Below the pieces are notes generated by a model that saw nothing but the letters and a program-made list of their open reading frames with translations, was not told the origin of the DNA and made no database searches. Below are positions 19,574-29,666 of a stretch of DNA of 54,854 nucleotides, in pieces. A program made the position numbers and the translations under genes. The DNA lies in contig NZ_JAHTBL010000013.1 of assembly GCF_020177595.1 (NCBI RefSeq), positions 1 through 54,854 on the forward strand, written 5' to 3'. Position 1 is the first letter of the stretch. Each line of letters opens with the position of its first letter. Source of the DNA: Cognatishimia sp. MH4019. GTDB lineage: Bacteria > Pseudomonadota > Alphaproteobacteria > Rhodobacterales > Rhodobacteraceae.

Positions 19574-19712
19574 GGCAAGGCTCCTTATAGCTGCGTTGAG
19601 GCGGGTTATGCGGCGCAGGTGGGCTGTGCACAAGGGGACGCGGTGCCGCTGTTAACGCCCTGTTAGGCATAAGCGCGTTTAGTAGAGGCGACTCAGCCCC
19701 AAGGAGGATCTG

Positions 19713-20429
19713 ATGGACGACATCGACAGCTTCGTGCTTTCCCGCCCCCCCACCGCCGCGCGGCCCTTGCTGGGCCTCACCGTGCTTGTCGTGGAAGACA
19801 GCCGTTTCGCCTGCGAGGCGATGCGGCTTTTATGCCTGCGCTCTGGCGCGCGCATCCGGCGCGCCGATTGCCTGCGCTCGGCCCGGCGGCATTTGCAGGT
19901 CTATCGGCCCAGCGTCGTGATCATTGATCTGGGGCTTCCCGATGGCTCGGGCGCTGATCTGATTGACGAGTTGAACCAAGCAACCCCTCGCGTTGACGTG
20001 GTGCTGGGCACCAGCGGTGATGACGGCGCCGAAGCCCGCGCGATGGCCGCTGGCGCTGACGGCTTTTTGCCGAAACCCATTGCCAGCCTTGCCAATTTTC
20101 AGGAAACCATCCTCAGCTTTCTTCCGGCCGAGCGGCGTCCTGTCGGACCGCGCATTCTGTCAGACGAATGCGTGACACCGGACCCGATCTCCTATCGCGA
20201 TGATATGGCCCATGTGGCTGATCTTCTCTCAGCTGATCTTGATCCAGGGATGGCAGATTACATCGGCCAGTTCGTGGCCGGGGTCGCGTCAAGCGCGGGG
20301 GATGGGGCTTTGAAAGAAGCCGCAGACCGCCTGATCGCAAAACGCGCGCTGGGTCAGGCCGTTGGCGCGAATATGGCTGAACTTGGCGGACTGGTGCAGG
20401 ACCGCATGCTGACCGAAGAAATTGTCTAG
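19713..20429 (+). CDS. response regulator with receiver domain and unusual C-terminal extension
   Basis: A 238-aa protein with a CheY-like receiver (about 22-140): acidic pocket Glu28/Asp29, phospho-acceptor Asp72 in VIIDLGLPDGSG, and the conserved Lys121 in FLPKP. The C-terminal 95 residues (from about 145) match no output domain I recognise and are mostly helical. They could be a protein-interaction or Hpt-like helical module, as in some orphan regulators. No histidine kinase is adjacent. The 3' end shares 4 bp with the convergent GNAT gene. Confidence 0.85.
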   Translation: MDDIDSFVLSRPPTAARPLLGLTVLVVEDSRFACEAMRLLCLRSGARIRRADCLRSARRHLQVYRPSVVIIDLGLPDGSGADLIDELNQATPRVDVVLGTSGDDGAEARAMAAGADGFLPKPIASLANFQETILSFLPAERRPVGPRILSDECVTPDPISYRDDMAHVADLLSADLDPGMADYIGQFVAGVASSAGDGALKEAADRLIAKRALGQAVGANMAELGGLVQDRMLTEEIV

Positions 20430-21115
20430 CGCGTGGTAAGTGCGTGCCTTTGCTGACCGGCAGCGTCGAAATTGTCGGGCGCGAGCCAGCGGGTGAAGGC
20501 CGCGTGCAGAGCTGGCCATTCGCTGTCTATGACCGAATACCACGCGGTGTCGCGGTTGCGCCCTTTGACCACGGTGGCCTGACGGAACACCCCTTCGAAG
20601 GTGAAGCCAAAGCGCGTCGCGGCCCGACGGGAAGGCGCATTCAGCGCATCGCATTTCCATTCAAAACGCCGGTAGCCTGCGTCAAACGCCCAATCCATCA
20701 TCAGGAACGTGGCTTCTGTTGCAGCGCGCGTGCGCTGCAAGGCAGGCCCAAGCGCCACATATCCCAATTCGATCGCGCCGCCCTGCGGTTGGATCGTATA
20801 ATAGGAAAAGAAGCCCTGCGGCTCTGACGCGCCCTCAGGCGTGATCGCGTAAAACACGTGCTTGGCAGGGTCTGCCGTCACCTCTTCGAGATGGGCAATA
20901 AGGCTGCTTTGGTCGGGAAAAGGCGGCATCGGCAGATAGGTCCAGACCTCCTCTTCCCGGCCCAAAGCACGAAACAACGCAGGGCCATGTCCCGCAGGAT
21001 CCAGTTGCTCAAGCCGCACATAGCGCCCTTTGATCTGCGCAGGTCCCGGCAAGCCGGGCACGCGCCAATTGGGCAAGATCGCTCCGACGGGCCGTGTATC
21101 TGTCGCGTTGCTCAT
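20426..21115 (-). CDS. GNAT family N-acetyltransferase
   Basis: A 229-aa RimJ/RimL-type acetyltransferase. It has the GNAT core ending in the ELGYVALGPALQRTRAATEA region (acetyl-CoA site) and the EWKCDALNAPSRRAATRFGF motif typical of the RimL branch. Such enzymes acetylate protein N-termini or small molecules; the target is unknown. The stop shares 4 bp with the response regulator. Confidence 0.87.
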   Translation of the reverse strand: MSNATDTRPVGAILPNWRVPGLPGPAQIKGRYVRLEQLDPAGHGPALFRALGREEEVWTYLPMPPFPDQSSLIAHLEEVTADPAKHVFYAITPEGASEPQGFFSYYTIQPQGGAIELGYVALGPALQRTRAATEATFLMMDWAFDAGYRRFEWKCDALNAPSRRAATRFGFTFEGVFRQATVVKGRNRDTAWYSVIDSEWPALHAAFTRWLAPDNFDAAGQQRHALTTR

Positions 21116-21292
21116 AGCGCGATCCCTGCACGCCTCGGCAGGCGCTGTCCAGAGCGTCTTCGCCCCGCCTGCACCCTGAAACGGTCTTTGAATAGCGCCG
21201 CATTTTCCGCAAATCCGCCTTAATTGAGCGCGAGATTGCCCTCAAGACCGCCACGGCAGAAGCCCAAGCGGAGTGATTTGAGGAGAATGAGT

Positions 21293-21496
21293 ATGGAACG
21301 GCTTTTAAAGAAATTCGCGTCCGATGATGCCGGAAACGCCAGTGTGGACTGGATGGTGCTCAGCGCGGGGCTTGTGTTCCTGGGTGTGGCCGTTGCGATC
21401 AGCATCGGGACCAGCACCGGCGAGGTCGCCTCAAGCACGACCGAAAACATCGACGCGATTGATCCCAGCGAACTGGTCAAAGAGATCACCTCGTAA
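21293..21496 (+). CDS. small Flp-pilin-like membrane peptide
   Basis: A 67-aa peptide with a charged N-terminus (MERLLKKFASDDAGNAS), a hydrophobic stretch (VDWMVLSAGLVFLGVAVAIS, about 18-37) and an acidic, Ser/Thr-rich tail. The DDAGNASVDW junction is like the DExGAVTVDW cleavage region of Flp-type pilins in Rhodobacteraceae, so it may be a pilin-like secreted subunit. GAGGAG precedes the ATG at 21293 closely enough to fix the start. No tad genes are near. Confidence 0.65.
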   Translation: MERLLKKFASDDAGNASVDWMVLSAGLVFLGVAVAISIGTSTGEVASSTTENIDAIDPSELVKEITS

Positions 21497-21499
21497 GCG

Positions 21500-22708
21500 C
21501 TACAAGATGACGCCCGGGTCCGCTTCCAGATCGAGCCCGGGGAAGATTGCGGTCTCGATCCGGCTGGATTGCAGCCCGAAAAGCCCCCGCATAACCCACC
21601 CCGCATAGGCGCGCACATCGCGGGTCGGCATCAGATCACGCCCCTCATAAAGCGCCGCATCGCTGAGGCCGGGCCACGTCCCGTAGACCTTCCCCCCACG
21701 AATGGAACCACCGGCCATGATCATCGCGCCAGCCGTGCCGTGATCCGTGCCTTTGCTGCCATTCTCGCGCGCCGTGCGGCCAAATTCGGTCATCGCCAGA
21801 ACAGCCGTTTTGCCCCAAATCTCGGCGCCCAGATCCTCGCGCAGGATGCTGATCGTGTCGGCAAGCCCGCCCAGACGGCGTTGCATCGCCCCCGCCTGCC
21901 GCGCATGCGTGTCCCAGCCATTTACCGAAAACGCGGCGATCCGCGTGTCTTCGCGCAACCGCTCTGCCGCAAATTCTGCCATACGGGCCGCCGGATTGCC
22001 CCGAGCCGCCGGCGCCATACCCGCCATCATCGCAGGCTCATCGGCCTCGATCTCTGGCGCATCTCGCAAGGCTTGTGTGATCGTAATGGCCTCTAGCGCC
22101 GCGTCGCGGAACAGCGGATCGTCATGGTAAACGACCTCCAACAAGCGCTGCGCCTGGGTCGACAGCCGCAACCGCGCATCGGGCGACCAACGCGACACCT
22201 CTTGCCCGCCACGCAAGATCGTCAGGTCATCAACCCCGATCGCATAGGCTGTTTTCAACTGAACCCCCGGCATGTCCTGCAAGAACCGGTTCAACCACCC
22301 TGTCGTCCGCGCGGCGCGCGGCACATCCATGCCCGTGCCCGCCTCCAGCAAATCCTGCCCGTCAAAATGGCTGCGCGCATCGCGGTAAGGCGTGCTGACC
22401 GCATGGGCAAACGCCAACTCCCCCGCATCCCACATCGGTTTGAGCGCGGAAAACCCCGGATGCAGCGCATAAAACCCATCCAGATCAAGTGCGCCATGCT
22501 CCGGGCCGGTCATCAACGTCCGGCGCAGGCCTGCAAGGTCGGGATCACCATAGGGCTGCACCGCGTCCAACCCGTCCATCGCCCCGCGCAGCAAGATCAC
22601 CACCAGCCGCGTGTCCCACGGCGCCGAGGCCAGCGTGACCGGTGTCACCAGCGGACTGGCGGCCAGCGAGCACCCCAGAACTCCGTTTAAAAACAAACGT
22701 CTGTCCAT
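21500..22708 (-). CDS. DUF1501 domain protein (Tat-type signal)
   Basis: A 402-aa protein of the DUF1501 family, which has a sulfatase/alkaline-phosphatase-like fold. The N-terminus MDRRLFLNGVLG plus a hydrophobic stretch up to TLASA is a probable Tat signal. Core motifs include VVILLRGAMDGLD, a central SHFDGQDLLEAG, and the C-terminal TEFGRTARENGSKGTDHGTAG. It is translated from the second of two adjacent ATGs (spacing to GAAGG fits 22708). It follows the DUF1800 gene by 7 bp, a pairing common across bacteria; export of the pair is likely, the reaction unknown. Confidence 0.88.
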   Translation of the reverse strand: MDRRLFLNGVLGCSLAASPLVTPVTLASAPWDTRLVVILLRGAMDGLDAVQPYGDPDLAGLRRTLMTGPEHGALDLDGFYALHPGFSALKPMWDAGELAFAHAVSTPYRDARSHFDGQDLLEAGTGMDVPRAARTTGWLNRFLQDMPGVQLKTAYAIGVDDLTILRGGQEVSRWSPDARLRLSTQAQRLLEVVYHDDPLFRDAALEAITITQALRDAPEIEADEPAMMAGMAPAARGNPAARMAEFAAERLREDTRIAAFSVNGWDTHARQAGAMQRRLGGLADTISILREDLGAEIWGKTAVLAMTEFGRTARENGSKGTDHGTAGAMIMAGGSIRGGKVYGTWPGLSDAALYEGRDLMPTRDVRAYAGWVMRGLFGLQSSRIETAIFPGLDLEADPGVIL

Positions 22709-22715
22709 CATACCT

Positions 22716-24092
22716 TCACCGCCTTTGAAACGCGGATGACGCAAGGATCAGCCCGACCCCCTCGCGCGCATTTTCTGCATTGAATGCCGCAAAACGTACA
22801 GGCTCTGGCGGGTTGGGCCCCAAAGCCACCTCCAGAAACGCGCGCGGGTCGGGCAGTCGATCCAGCATCTTGTGCGGTGCGTCCATGGCCCACTGAATGC
22901 GTCCGGCGATGCCCTGCGGCGTGATCCAGGCCGCATCGTCTTCGGCCCAGCCATCAGGGCCAACAGGGCGCTGATAAGTCTGCCCCATCAGCCGTGTCGG
23001 CGCGATCAACCCGCGCTGAATATCGCGCCGAGACCGTGCGATGATCTGCTCAGGCGTGACGCCCAGCGCCTTGATCCCTGAGATCACATATTCTAACGGC
23101 CATTTCACATTGCCAACCGGCTCCCACGCGCCCGGATGCTCCAGCATCGCGGCATAAAGCGCGGTCAAATCACCATCCGCGGCACGGTAGCGCGCCGCCA
23201 TATGCGTCACCAATCCCGGATCAGGCGCGTCCGAGACGAAATGCACGGCCATCTTGCGCGCCAGATGGCGGGCTGTATCGGGATGCCGCGCGAGGTCTTC
23301 AACAACCGCGAAAACATTCTCCAAACCCTGCCCATTTCCGCCATACACCTTGCCTAGCACATGTTTTTCACCGGGCTCAGCACGACCGTCTTGCCATTGA
23401 AACGCCCCATGCCGCACCCCAAGCCCTGCCAGCAGACGGGCCAGTTCAACCACATCTTTTTGCGTATAGGACGCTCCCGCGCCCAGCGTATGCAACTCGA
23501 TCAACTCGCGGGCGTAATTCTCGTTCAGCCCCATACCGCGACGCTTGGCAAACCGGCTGCGCGGCCCGGCAGAGCGGTCCTGATCCAGCGACCGCAACAT
23601 CAGCGGCTGCACCACAACAGCGCGCAGCATATCCGCAAAACGCGCGGTCAGATTGGGCCGGATCGCTTCATTGGAAAACGAGCTGACGGCCGAGCCTGCG
23701 ATACCGCCAATCCCGCGCACCGTGAAGTGATCCGCCCAAAACCATTCCAGCCGATCCCGGAACCCAATCGGCGCGCCAACAGCGCGCGCGATCCGTGCCT
23801 TTGCGGACTTGCTTTGCAGCGCACTCGCAGCGCTTTTCTGCGTTTTGGTCGCCTCGTCGATGCGCGCGATTTCCGCCGCTTCTTCGGTCTCACGCTTCGC
23901 CCGCCGCAGCTCTCGCACCTGCGCTTCGATATCCAGATAGTCGGTGTAGCGCGGCATATCGAACTGCGCAGCCAGCGCGTCCGCCTGCTGCAAATCGGTC
24001 AAAAGCGCGCCTGCGTTGCCCGGCACGGCGGTGTCAGCAGCCAGCCCGGTGCCAAAGCGCCGAACCGCCAGATATGGATCGAATACCGCCAT
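22716..24092 (-). CDS. DUF1800 domain protein
   Basis: A 458-aa protein with the DUF1800 family helices: LAVRRFGTG near the start, then FWADHFTVRG and the NENYARELIELHTLGAGASYTQKDV core (about 200-230, including Glu/His-rich motifs), ending FAAFNAENAREGVGLILASSAFQRR. No clear signal peptide is visible. It is the first gene of the DUF1800-DUF1501 pair. The function of this pair is not established; DUF1501 partners are thought to be secreted. Start 24092 is set by AGG 7 bp upstream. Confidence 0.88.
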   Translation of the reverse strand: MAVFDPYLAVRRFGTGLAADTAVPGNAGALLTDLQQADALAAQFDMPRYTDYLDIEAQVRELRRAKRETEEAAEIARIDEATKTQKSAASALQSKSAKARIARAVGAPIGFRDRLEWFWADHFTVRGIGGIAGSAVSSFSNEAIRPNLTARFADMLRAVVVQPLMLRSLDQDRSAGPRSRFAKRRGMGLNENYARELIELHTLGAGASYTQKDVVELARLLAGLGVRHGAFQWQDGRAEPGEKHVLGKVYGGNGQGLENVFAVVEDLARHPDTARHLARKMAVHFVSDAPDPGLVTHMAARYRAADGDLTALYAAMLEHPGAWEPVGNVKWPLEYVISGIKALGVTPEQIIARSRRDIQRGLIAPTRLMGQTYQRPVGPDGWAEDDAAWITPQGIAGRIQWAMDAPHKMLDRLPDPRAFLEVALGPNPPEPVRFAAFNAENAREGVGLILASSAFQRR

Positions 24093-24128
24093 CGCCATCC
24101 TCGCGGAGTTGCCCTTAAAACATAAGAA

Positions 24129-24158
24129 AAAAGGCGGGAGATTTCACCCCCGCCTTTC
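24129..24158 (-). terminator. rho-independent terminator of aspS
   Basis: Stem AAAGGCGGG / CCCCGCCTTT with a short AT-rich loop; on the minus strand a run of six Ts follows. It lies just after the aspS stop and before the DUF1800 gene. Confidence 0.85.
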
Positions 24159-24183
24159 CAAAAAGACCTATCTGCGGCGCGCC

Positions 24184-25962
24184 TTAGCTGTCCGGCTCGA
24201 TCACACGTAACGACAACTCGCGCAGTTGCTCATTCGTCGGCTCATTGGGGGCATTCATCATCAGATCTTCCGCACGCTGGTTCATCGGGAAGAGGATCAC
24301 CTCACGGATGTTCGCCTCATCGGCCAGCAGCATCACGATGCGGTCGATCCCCGCCGCACAGCCACCATGGGGCGGCGCGCCATATTGGAACGCGTTAACC
24401 ATACCGCCGAAGCGTTTGCGCACTTCCGCCTCGTCATAGCCCGCAATCTCAAACGCTTTGAACATGATCTCAGGACGGTGGTTCCGGATCGCACCCGATA
24501 CCAACTCGTAGCCATTGCATGCCAGATCATATTGATATCCAAGCACTTTCAGCGGATCGCCTTCCAGCGCCTCCATCCCGCCTTGCGGCATGGAAAACGG
24601 GTTATGCTCAAAATCAATGCGGCCCGTCTCATCGTCCTTCTCATAGATCGGGAAATCCACGATCCACGCAAAAGCAAAACGATCCTGCTCTGTTAACCCT
24701 AGTTCGTTGCCAATCTCGACGCGCGCCTTGCCGGCAACCGTTTCAAACGCGGATGGCTTGCCGCCCAGGAAGAACGCCGCATCGCCGACATCCAGACCCA
24801 GTTGCTGACGGATCGCTTCGGTCCGCTCTGGCCCGATGTTTTTCGCCAACGGCCCGGCGGCTTCCATGCCCTCACCCTGATCGCGCCAGAAGATATACCC
24901 CATCCCGGGCAGCCCTTCCTTCTGCGCAAAGGCATTCATCCGATCACAGAACTTGCGCGAGCCACCACCCGGCGCAGGGATCGCGCGAATTTCCGTCCCG
25001 TCCTGCTCCAGCAGTTTCGCGAAAATTGCGAATCCAGAACCCGCAAAATGCTCGCTCACGACCTGCATTTTGATCGGGTTGCGCAGGTCCGGCTTATCGG
25101 TGCCATACCAAAGGGCTGCATCCCGATAGGAAATCTGCGGCCACTCGGCATCGACCTTGCGCCCGCCACCGAACTCTTCAAACACGCCCTGCAGCACCGG
25201 CTGGATCGTGTCGAACACGTCCTGCTGGGTGACAAACGACATCTCCATATCGAGCTGATAGAAATCCGTGGGCGAGCGATCCGCACGCGGGTCTTCATCG
25301 CGGAAACACGGGGCAATCTGGAAATATTTGTCAAAACCCGACACCATCAGCAACTGCTTGAACTGCTGCGGTGCCTGCGGAAGCGCATAAAACTTGCCCG
25401 GATGCAGGCGCGACGGCACCAGAAAGTCCCGCGCACCTTCGGGCGACGAGGCCGTGATGATCGGCGTCTGATACTCGCGGAATTGCTTGTCCCACATCCG
25501 CTTGCGGATCGAGGCCACAACGTCTGACCGCATCGTCATATTGCGCTGCAGTTTCTCACGGCGCAGGTCCAGATAGCGATAGCGCAGGCGCGTTTCCTCG
25601 GGGTATTCCTGATCGCCAAAGACCATCAGTGGCAGCTCATCAGCGGCCCCCAGCACTTCCATATCGCGGATGAAAACCTCGATCTCGCCGGTGGGGATCT
25701 TGTCGTTCACCAAGCTCTCGTCACGCGCCTTCACCGTGCCGTCGATGCGGATACACCATTCGCTGCGCACCTTTTCGATCTCGGCAAAGACCGGGCTATC
25801 AGGATCGGCCAGCACTTGGGTCATGCCGAAATGATCGCGCAGGTCGATGAACAACAGCCCCCCATGATCGCGCACCCGGTGCACCCAGCCCGACAGGCGC
25901 ACGTTGTCGCCCACATTGGATTTGTTCAGATCGGCGCAAGTATGGCTGCGATAGGCGTGCAT
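24184..25962 (-). CDS. aspS: aspartyl-tRNA synthetase
   Basis: A 592-aa class IIb synthetase. N-terminal OB-fold anticodon-binding domain ([20 protein letters not shown]), class II motif 2 around [19 protein letters not shown], the bacterial GAD insertion in the middle, and motif 3 near GIDRIVMLL at the C-terminus. The ATG at 25962 gives the usual N-terminus [12 protein letters not shown]; the longer frame to 26058 is not conserved. It is divergent from cfa. Confidence 0.97.
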   Translation of the reverse strand: MHAYRSHTCADLNKSNVGDNVRLSGWVHRVRDHGGLLFIDLRDHFGMTQVLADPDSPVFAEIEKVRSEWCIRIDGTVKARDESLVNDKIPTGEIEVFIRDMEVLGAADELPLMVFGDQEYPEETRLRYRYLDLRREKLQRNMTMRSDVVASIRKRMWDKQFREYQTPIITASSPEGARDFLVPSRLHPGKFYALPQAPQQFKQLLMVSGFDKYFQIAPCFRDEDPRADRSPTDFYQLDMEMSFVTQQDVFDTIQPVLQGVFEEFGGGRKVDAEWPQISYRDAALWYGTDKPDLRNPIKMQVVSEHFAGSGFAIFAKLLEQDGTEIRAIPAPGGGSRKFCDRMNAFAQKEGLPGMGYIFWRDQGEGMEAAGPLAKNIGPERTEAIRQQLGLDVGDAAFFLGGKPSAFETVAGKARVEIGNELGLTEQDRFAFAWIVDFPIYEKDDETGRIDFEHNPFSMPQGGMEALEGDPLKVLGYQYDLACNGYELVSGAIRNHRPEIMFKAFEIAGYDEAEVRKRFGGMVNAFQYGAPPHGGCAAGIDRIVMLLADEANIREVILFPMNQRAEDLMMNAPNEPTNEQLRELSLRVIEPDS

Positions 25963-26133
25963 GGCGGTCCCTTTGGGCATCAAAACGGTTTGCGCCGATA
26001 CACCTGTCCGCGCGCTGGAAGTCAAGGCAACATCCAGCCTACGGGAATTGAAAACCACCGCGTTTTAGGTAGGCTGTTAACTGTTCTTAACGAAAGGCAG
26101 GTTCGAACAGGCGCAATATGGGAGGGTGGCCCT

Positions 26134-27363
26134 ATGTGGACGACCATCATTGATCGCATGCTTTCGCGGATGATCCGCGAGGGAAAACTCACCGTGACCT
26201 GGCCCGATGGGACGGTCACGACCTACGCCGGAAAGCCCGGTCTTTCGGCCGACATTACGTTCTGTGACGACGGCATCGTAAAGGCCCTCTGCAGAAGCCC
26301 TGAACTGTCTCTGGGCGAGGGCTATATGGACGGTCGGATCACAATCAAAGATGACCGCCTTTACGACTTTCTGACCTTGCTTGTGCGCAACAAACCCCAT
26401 GGCGCCTTCCCTGTCTGGGTGCGTGCCTTTGAACGGACCCGCCACGCCTGCCGCCGCTGGCTCTTGCGCAACACGCCGATGAAAGCGCGCGAGAATGTTG
26501 CGCATCACTACGACCTCTCCGATGACCTCTACCGGCTCTTTCTCGACGAAGACATGCAGTATAGCTGCGCCTACTTCGCCCGCCCGGACATGTCTTTGGA
26601 GGACGCGCAGCTGGCTAAAAAGCATCATATTGCCAATAAGTTACGCCTTACGCCTGATGTGCATGTCCTTGATATCGGCTGTGGATGGGGCGGCATGGCC
26701 CTGACACTCGCGCAGGAATATGGTGCCCGGGTGACCGGCGTGACGCTGTCGCAGAACCAGCTCAGAACAGCCCAAAAGCGCGCGCAGGAAGCAGGTCTCG
26801 CAGATCGTGTCCAATTTGAATTGCGCGACTACCGCACGCTTGATGGGCCTTATGATCGTATCGTCTCTGTCGGCATGTTTGAACATGTGGGCCCGTCCCA
26901 CTATGCCGAGTACTTCGGCCAGATCGACCGCCTGCTCAGCGATGACGGCATCGCGCTGATCCACACCATCGGCTACAGCCAACCGCCCAAAACCCAATCT
27001 CCCTGGATGATGAAATACATCTTCCCAGGGGGTCATGTCCCGGCCTTATCCGAGATCGCTGGCCCGCTCGAAGCCTCCAGTCTCTGGCAGAGCGATATCG
27101 AGATCTGGCGCCTGCATTACGCCGAAACGCTGAAAGCCTGGCGCGAGCGATTTGAGGCAAATGCAGATGAGCTTGTTAAGATGTATGACCAGACCTTTAT
27201 CCGGATGTGGCGCTACTATCTGACCGCCTGCGAGATGTCATTTCGCGAGAGCCAACAAGCCGTTTACCAATTTCAACTGGCCAAAAAGATCGACGCGGTC
27301 CCCATGACGCGCGACTATCTATATAGCGAAGATCCGGTCTCGCAGGCTCGTCAGATCGCCTAA
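26134..27363 (+). CDS. cfa: cyclopropane-fatty-acyl-phospholipid synthase family protein
   Basis: A 409-aa SAM-dependent methylase that adds a methylene bridge to unsaturated phospholipid acyl chains. It has the N-terminal acceptor part, ENVAHHYDLSDDLYRLFLDE, the SAM loop VLDIGCGWGG (about 178-187) and the late FIRMWRYYLTACEMSF block. The ATG at 26134 has GGGAGGG upstream; the frame to 25816 is only the leader. The stop shares 4 bp with bchJ. Confidence 0.9.
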   Translation: MWTTIIDRMLSRMIREGKLTVTWPDGTVTTYAGKPGLSADITFCDDGIVKALCRSPELSLGEGYMDGRITIKDDRLYDFLTLLVRNKPHGAFPVWVRAFERTRHACRRWLLRNTPMKARENVAHHYDLSDDLYRLFLDEDMQYSCAYFARPDMSLEDAQLAKKHHIANKLRLTPDVHVLDIGCGWGGMALTLAQEYGARVTGVTLSQNQLRTAQKRAQEAGLADRVQFELRDYRTLDGPYDRIVSVGMFEHVGPSHYAEYFGQIDRLLSDDGIALIHTIGYSQPPKTQSPWMMKYIFPGGHVPALSEIAGPLEASSLWQSDIEIWRLHYAETLKAWRERFEANADELVKMYDQTFIRMWRYYLTACEMSFRESQQAVYQFQLAKKIDAVPMTRDYLYSEDPVSQARQIA

Positions 27364-27956
27364 CCGACACAAAGCTCGAACACGCACGCCTCGGCCCCTT
27401 GCGCCGTGCAATGCGTCTCGCGGCAGATCATATGTGGATGCACCAACACCTGAAACAACCGCTCGAACACCGCGGCATGCCAGTGGCAAAGCGGCGTGTC
27501 CGAGTGCTCGCCAGCGACGATGGGGTTATCGGCCAATTCAAAGCGGTAAGGCGTCACCACGCGGAACTGTCCCGATCCCGCAAAGGTCCAGGCATTCTTG
27601 GCGATGGCACGCGCCAAAAGCGGTGCTGACACGCGCCAAGGAAGGGCTTTCAACAGCGTCTGCACAAAGGACGGAATACGGTTTGCCAGAATGTAATCCG
27701 CCGTGCGCTTGCCTGCTTCCCACGCCAAAGCCGCCGCCAAATCCGGCACCTGCGCGCGCAACGCCTGATGCACCCGCGCCGCTGGCGCTTCCGAGATCAT
27801 GTGATCGCCTGAAGGCATCTCAAAAACACCCGCTGCGGCAAAAATCTGATCGCGCAACTCGCGACCGCCCGCCAATTCAATGACCGGAACCAGCTGCAGA
27901 ATTGCATTCGGGCCAATCAGCCCGATCCCCCCTGCACGCTGTGCCGTATCGGCCAT
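27360..27956 (-). CDS. bchJ: bacteriochlorophyll 4-vinyl reductase BchJ
   Basis: A 198-aa V4R/4VR-domain protein. Characteristic points: GLIGPNAILQLVPVIE near the start, the helical HMISEAPAARVHQALR part, and the small-molecule-binding C-terminal CHWHAAVFERLFQVLVHP segment with Cys/His residues (CRETHCTAQGAEAC). BchJ affects reduction of the 8-vinyl group of (bacterio)chlorophyll precursors; genetic work suggests it is an accessory to the main reductase. It begins 1 nt after the bchE stop, so it is co-translated. Confidence 0.88.
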   Translation of the reverse strand: MADTAQRAGGIGLIGPNAILQLVPVIELAGGRELRDQIFAAAGVFEMPSGDHMISEAPAARVHQALRAQVPDLAAALAWEAGKRTADYILANRIPSFVQTLLKALPWRVSAPLLARAIAKNAWTFAGSGQFRVVTPYRFELADNPIVAGEHSDTPLCHWHAAVFERLFQVLVHPHMICRETHCTAQGAEACVFELCVG

Positions 27957-27957
27957 G

Positions 27958-29622
27958 TCAGACGTCCTCCAACTGCTCCGTTCCGCCGCCACAGGCTTTG
28001 ACCTCGGCGCCGTTGGGCATCTTGAAGGCGGCGTTACGCTCCAACGCGCGCTCTTTGCCTTGCTTGCGAATGACCTCGCGCCGCTCTGCTGCGCGGCGTG
28101 CCTTGTCGGCAGAGGCGTCCCAATCATCCATCTGCGCCTCGGCAATCGTGCGCGTCTCGTCAAAGTGGAAATCCACCTTGTCCTTGGACTGAGGCCCCCA
28201 ATAACCCGCCTTGCCCAGATCATAGAAGGTCCGCGCAAAGCCCGCTTTGGCAAACGCCTTCAGGCAGCCCAAAAGATAGCGCCGCCTGAAGCCGGTTCCC
28301 CTCCACGGATAGTGAAACAGCGCCTTTTTCATATAAAAGCGCCGGTAATTGTTCATCACACCGTCCAGCAACTCACCCCGCTCCATCGCTTTGGGCTTCA
28401 TGATCGGCGTCACGAAGTTGTATTTGCTGAAGTCGAACACCTCGACCTTGTCGCTGAGTTCCTGGAACAGAGGCGTGAACGGCCACGGCGTATACATCGC
28501 CCAGTTGGCCAGATCGGGCTGCCAATCCCACGCCATCTTGTAGGTCTCGTTCAGCGTCTCGGGGGTCTCGTTGTCCAGCCCCACGATAAATTGCGCTTCC
28601 ACCAGAATATCGGCCTCGCGCAGCAGGCGGATCGCCTCCTTATTCTCTTCGACCTTGGTTTCCTTGTTGAATTGATCCAGCTTCATCTGCGCTGCGGCCT
28701 CGGTGCCAAGGCTCACATGCACCAGCCCCGCCTTGCGATAAAACTTCAGCATATCGCGGTCGCGGTAGATATCCGTCACCCGCGTGTTGATGCCCCATTT
28801 CACCTTGTCCGGCAGGCCCCGCGCGATCAGTTCCTCGCAAAACTGCACGAATTTCTTCTTGTTAATCGTGGGTTCCTCGTCGGCGAGGATGAAAAAGCCC
28901 ACACCTTCCTCATTCACCAGCTTTTCGATCTCATCGACGACCTTCACAGGATTGCGCACCCGGTAATCGCGCCAGAACTTCCACTGCGAACAGAACGAAC
29001 ACGTAAACGGACAGCCCCGCGCCATATTCGGGATCGCGACTTTGGTGTTCAACGGAATATAGATGTATTTGTCCCACTCCAGAATGGACCAATCGGGGTT
29101 AATGCTGTCCAAGTCCTTCACAGTCGAGGCCGCCTGCGTCGCAACAATCTCGTCACCCTCGGCAAACGCCAAGCCCTTGATCTTGCGCCGATCCGCAGGC
29201 CAGCGCCCGTCCTCAATGGCCAGCATCAGTTCGGTGACGATCTCTTCGCCCTCACCGCGCACGATCACATCGACCCACGGGGCTTCCGACAGCACTTGTT
29301 TATACATGAAGGTGGGATGCACCCCGCCCATCACACGCACTGCGTTCGGCACGCGCTCTTGGGCGATCTCCAGAATACGCTCGGCCTTGTAGATCGACGG
29401 CGTGATCGCGGTCACACCCACCACATCCGGCGCGGCCTCGGCAATCATGTCGGACAAATCCTCGTCCGAGATGTCGTTCGTCATGGCATCAATGAATTGG
29501 ATGTCGTCAAATCCTGCATCCCGCAGCGAGCCAGACAGATACGCCACCCAAGCCGGAGGCCAACTCCCCGCAATCTCCGCCCCGCCAGAGCGATAATTCG
29601 GATGAACAAACAGAATACGCAT
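27958..29622 (-). CDS. bchE: Mg-protoporphyrin IX monomethyl ester anaerobic oxidative cyclase BchE
   Basis: A 554-aa radical-SAM enzyme that forms ring E of (bacterio)chlorophyll without O2. The N-terminus is a B12-binding Rossmann-like domain with MGGVHPTF near residue 98. The radical-SAM cluster motif is Cys204-X3-Cys208-X2-Cys211 ([14 protein letters not shown]). The C-terminal part after about 380 matches the BchE-specific region. The ATG at 29622 has GGGAG upstream; the extra N-terminal frame is not conserved. It leads the bchEJ operon, with PpsR- and FnrL-type sites upstream. Aerobic phototrophs usually also have the O2-dependent cyclase acsF, which is not in this window. Confidence 0.93.
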   Translation of the reverse strand: MRILFVHPNYRSGGAEIAGSWPPAWVAYLSGSLRDAGFDDIQFIDAMTNDISDEDLSDMIAEAAPDVVGVTAITPSIYKAERILEIAQERVPNAVRVMGGVHPTFMYKQVLSEAPWVDVIVRGEGEEIVTELMLAIEDGRWPADRRKIKGLAFAEGDEIVATQAASTVKDLDSINPDWSILEWDKYIYIPLNTKVAIPNMARGCPFTCSFCSQWKFWRDYRVRNPVKVVDEIEKLVNEEGVGFFILADEEPTINKKKFVQFCEELIARGLPDKVKWGINTRVTDIYRDRDMLKFYRKAGLVHVSLGTEAAAQMKLDQFNKETKVEENKEAIRLLREADILVEAQFIVGLDNETPETLNETYKMAWDWQPDLANWAMYTPWPFTPLFQELSDKVEVFDFSKYNFVTPIMKPKAMERGELLDGVMNNYRRFYMKKALFHYPWRGTGFRRRYLLGCLKAFAKAGFARTFYDLGKAGYWGPQSKDKVDFHFDETRTIAEAQMDDWDASADKARRAAERREVIRKQGKERALERNAAFKMPNGAEVKACGGGTEQLEDV

Positions 29623-29655
29623 AGGTCGACTCCCTGCAGCCTTTTGCGAGAGCGT

Positions 29656-29661
29656 GACATA
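29656..29661 (-). promoter_or_regulatory. candidate -10 element of bchE
   Basis: Minus strand TATGTC, about 34 bp before the bchE ATG. It has no good -35: the position that should hold it overlaps the FnrL-like box, as expected for an activator-dependent promoter. Inference from spacing, not proof. Confidence 0.4.
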
Positions 29662-29666
29662 TTTTT

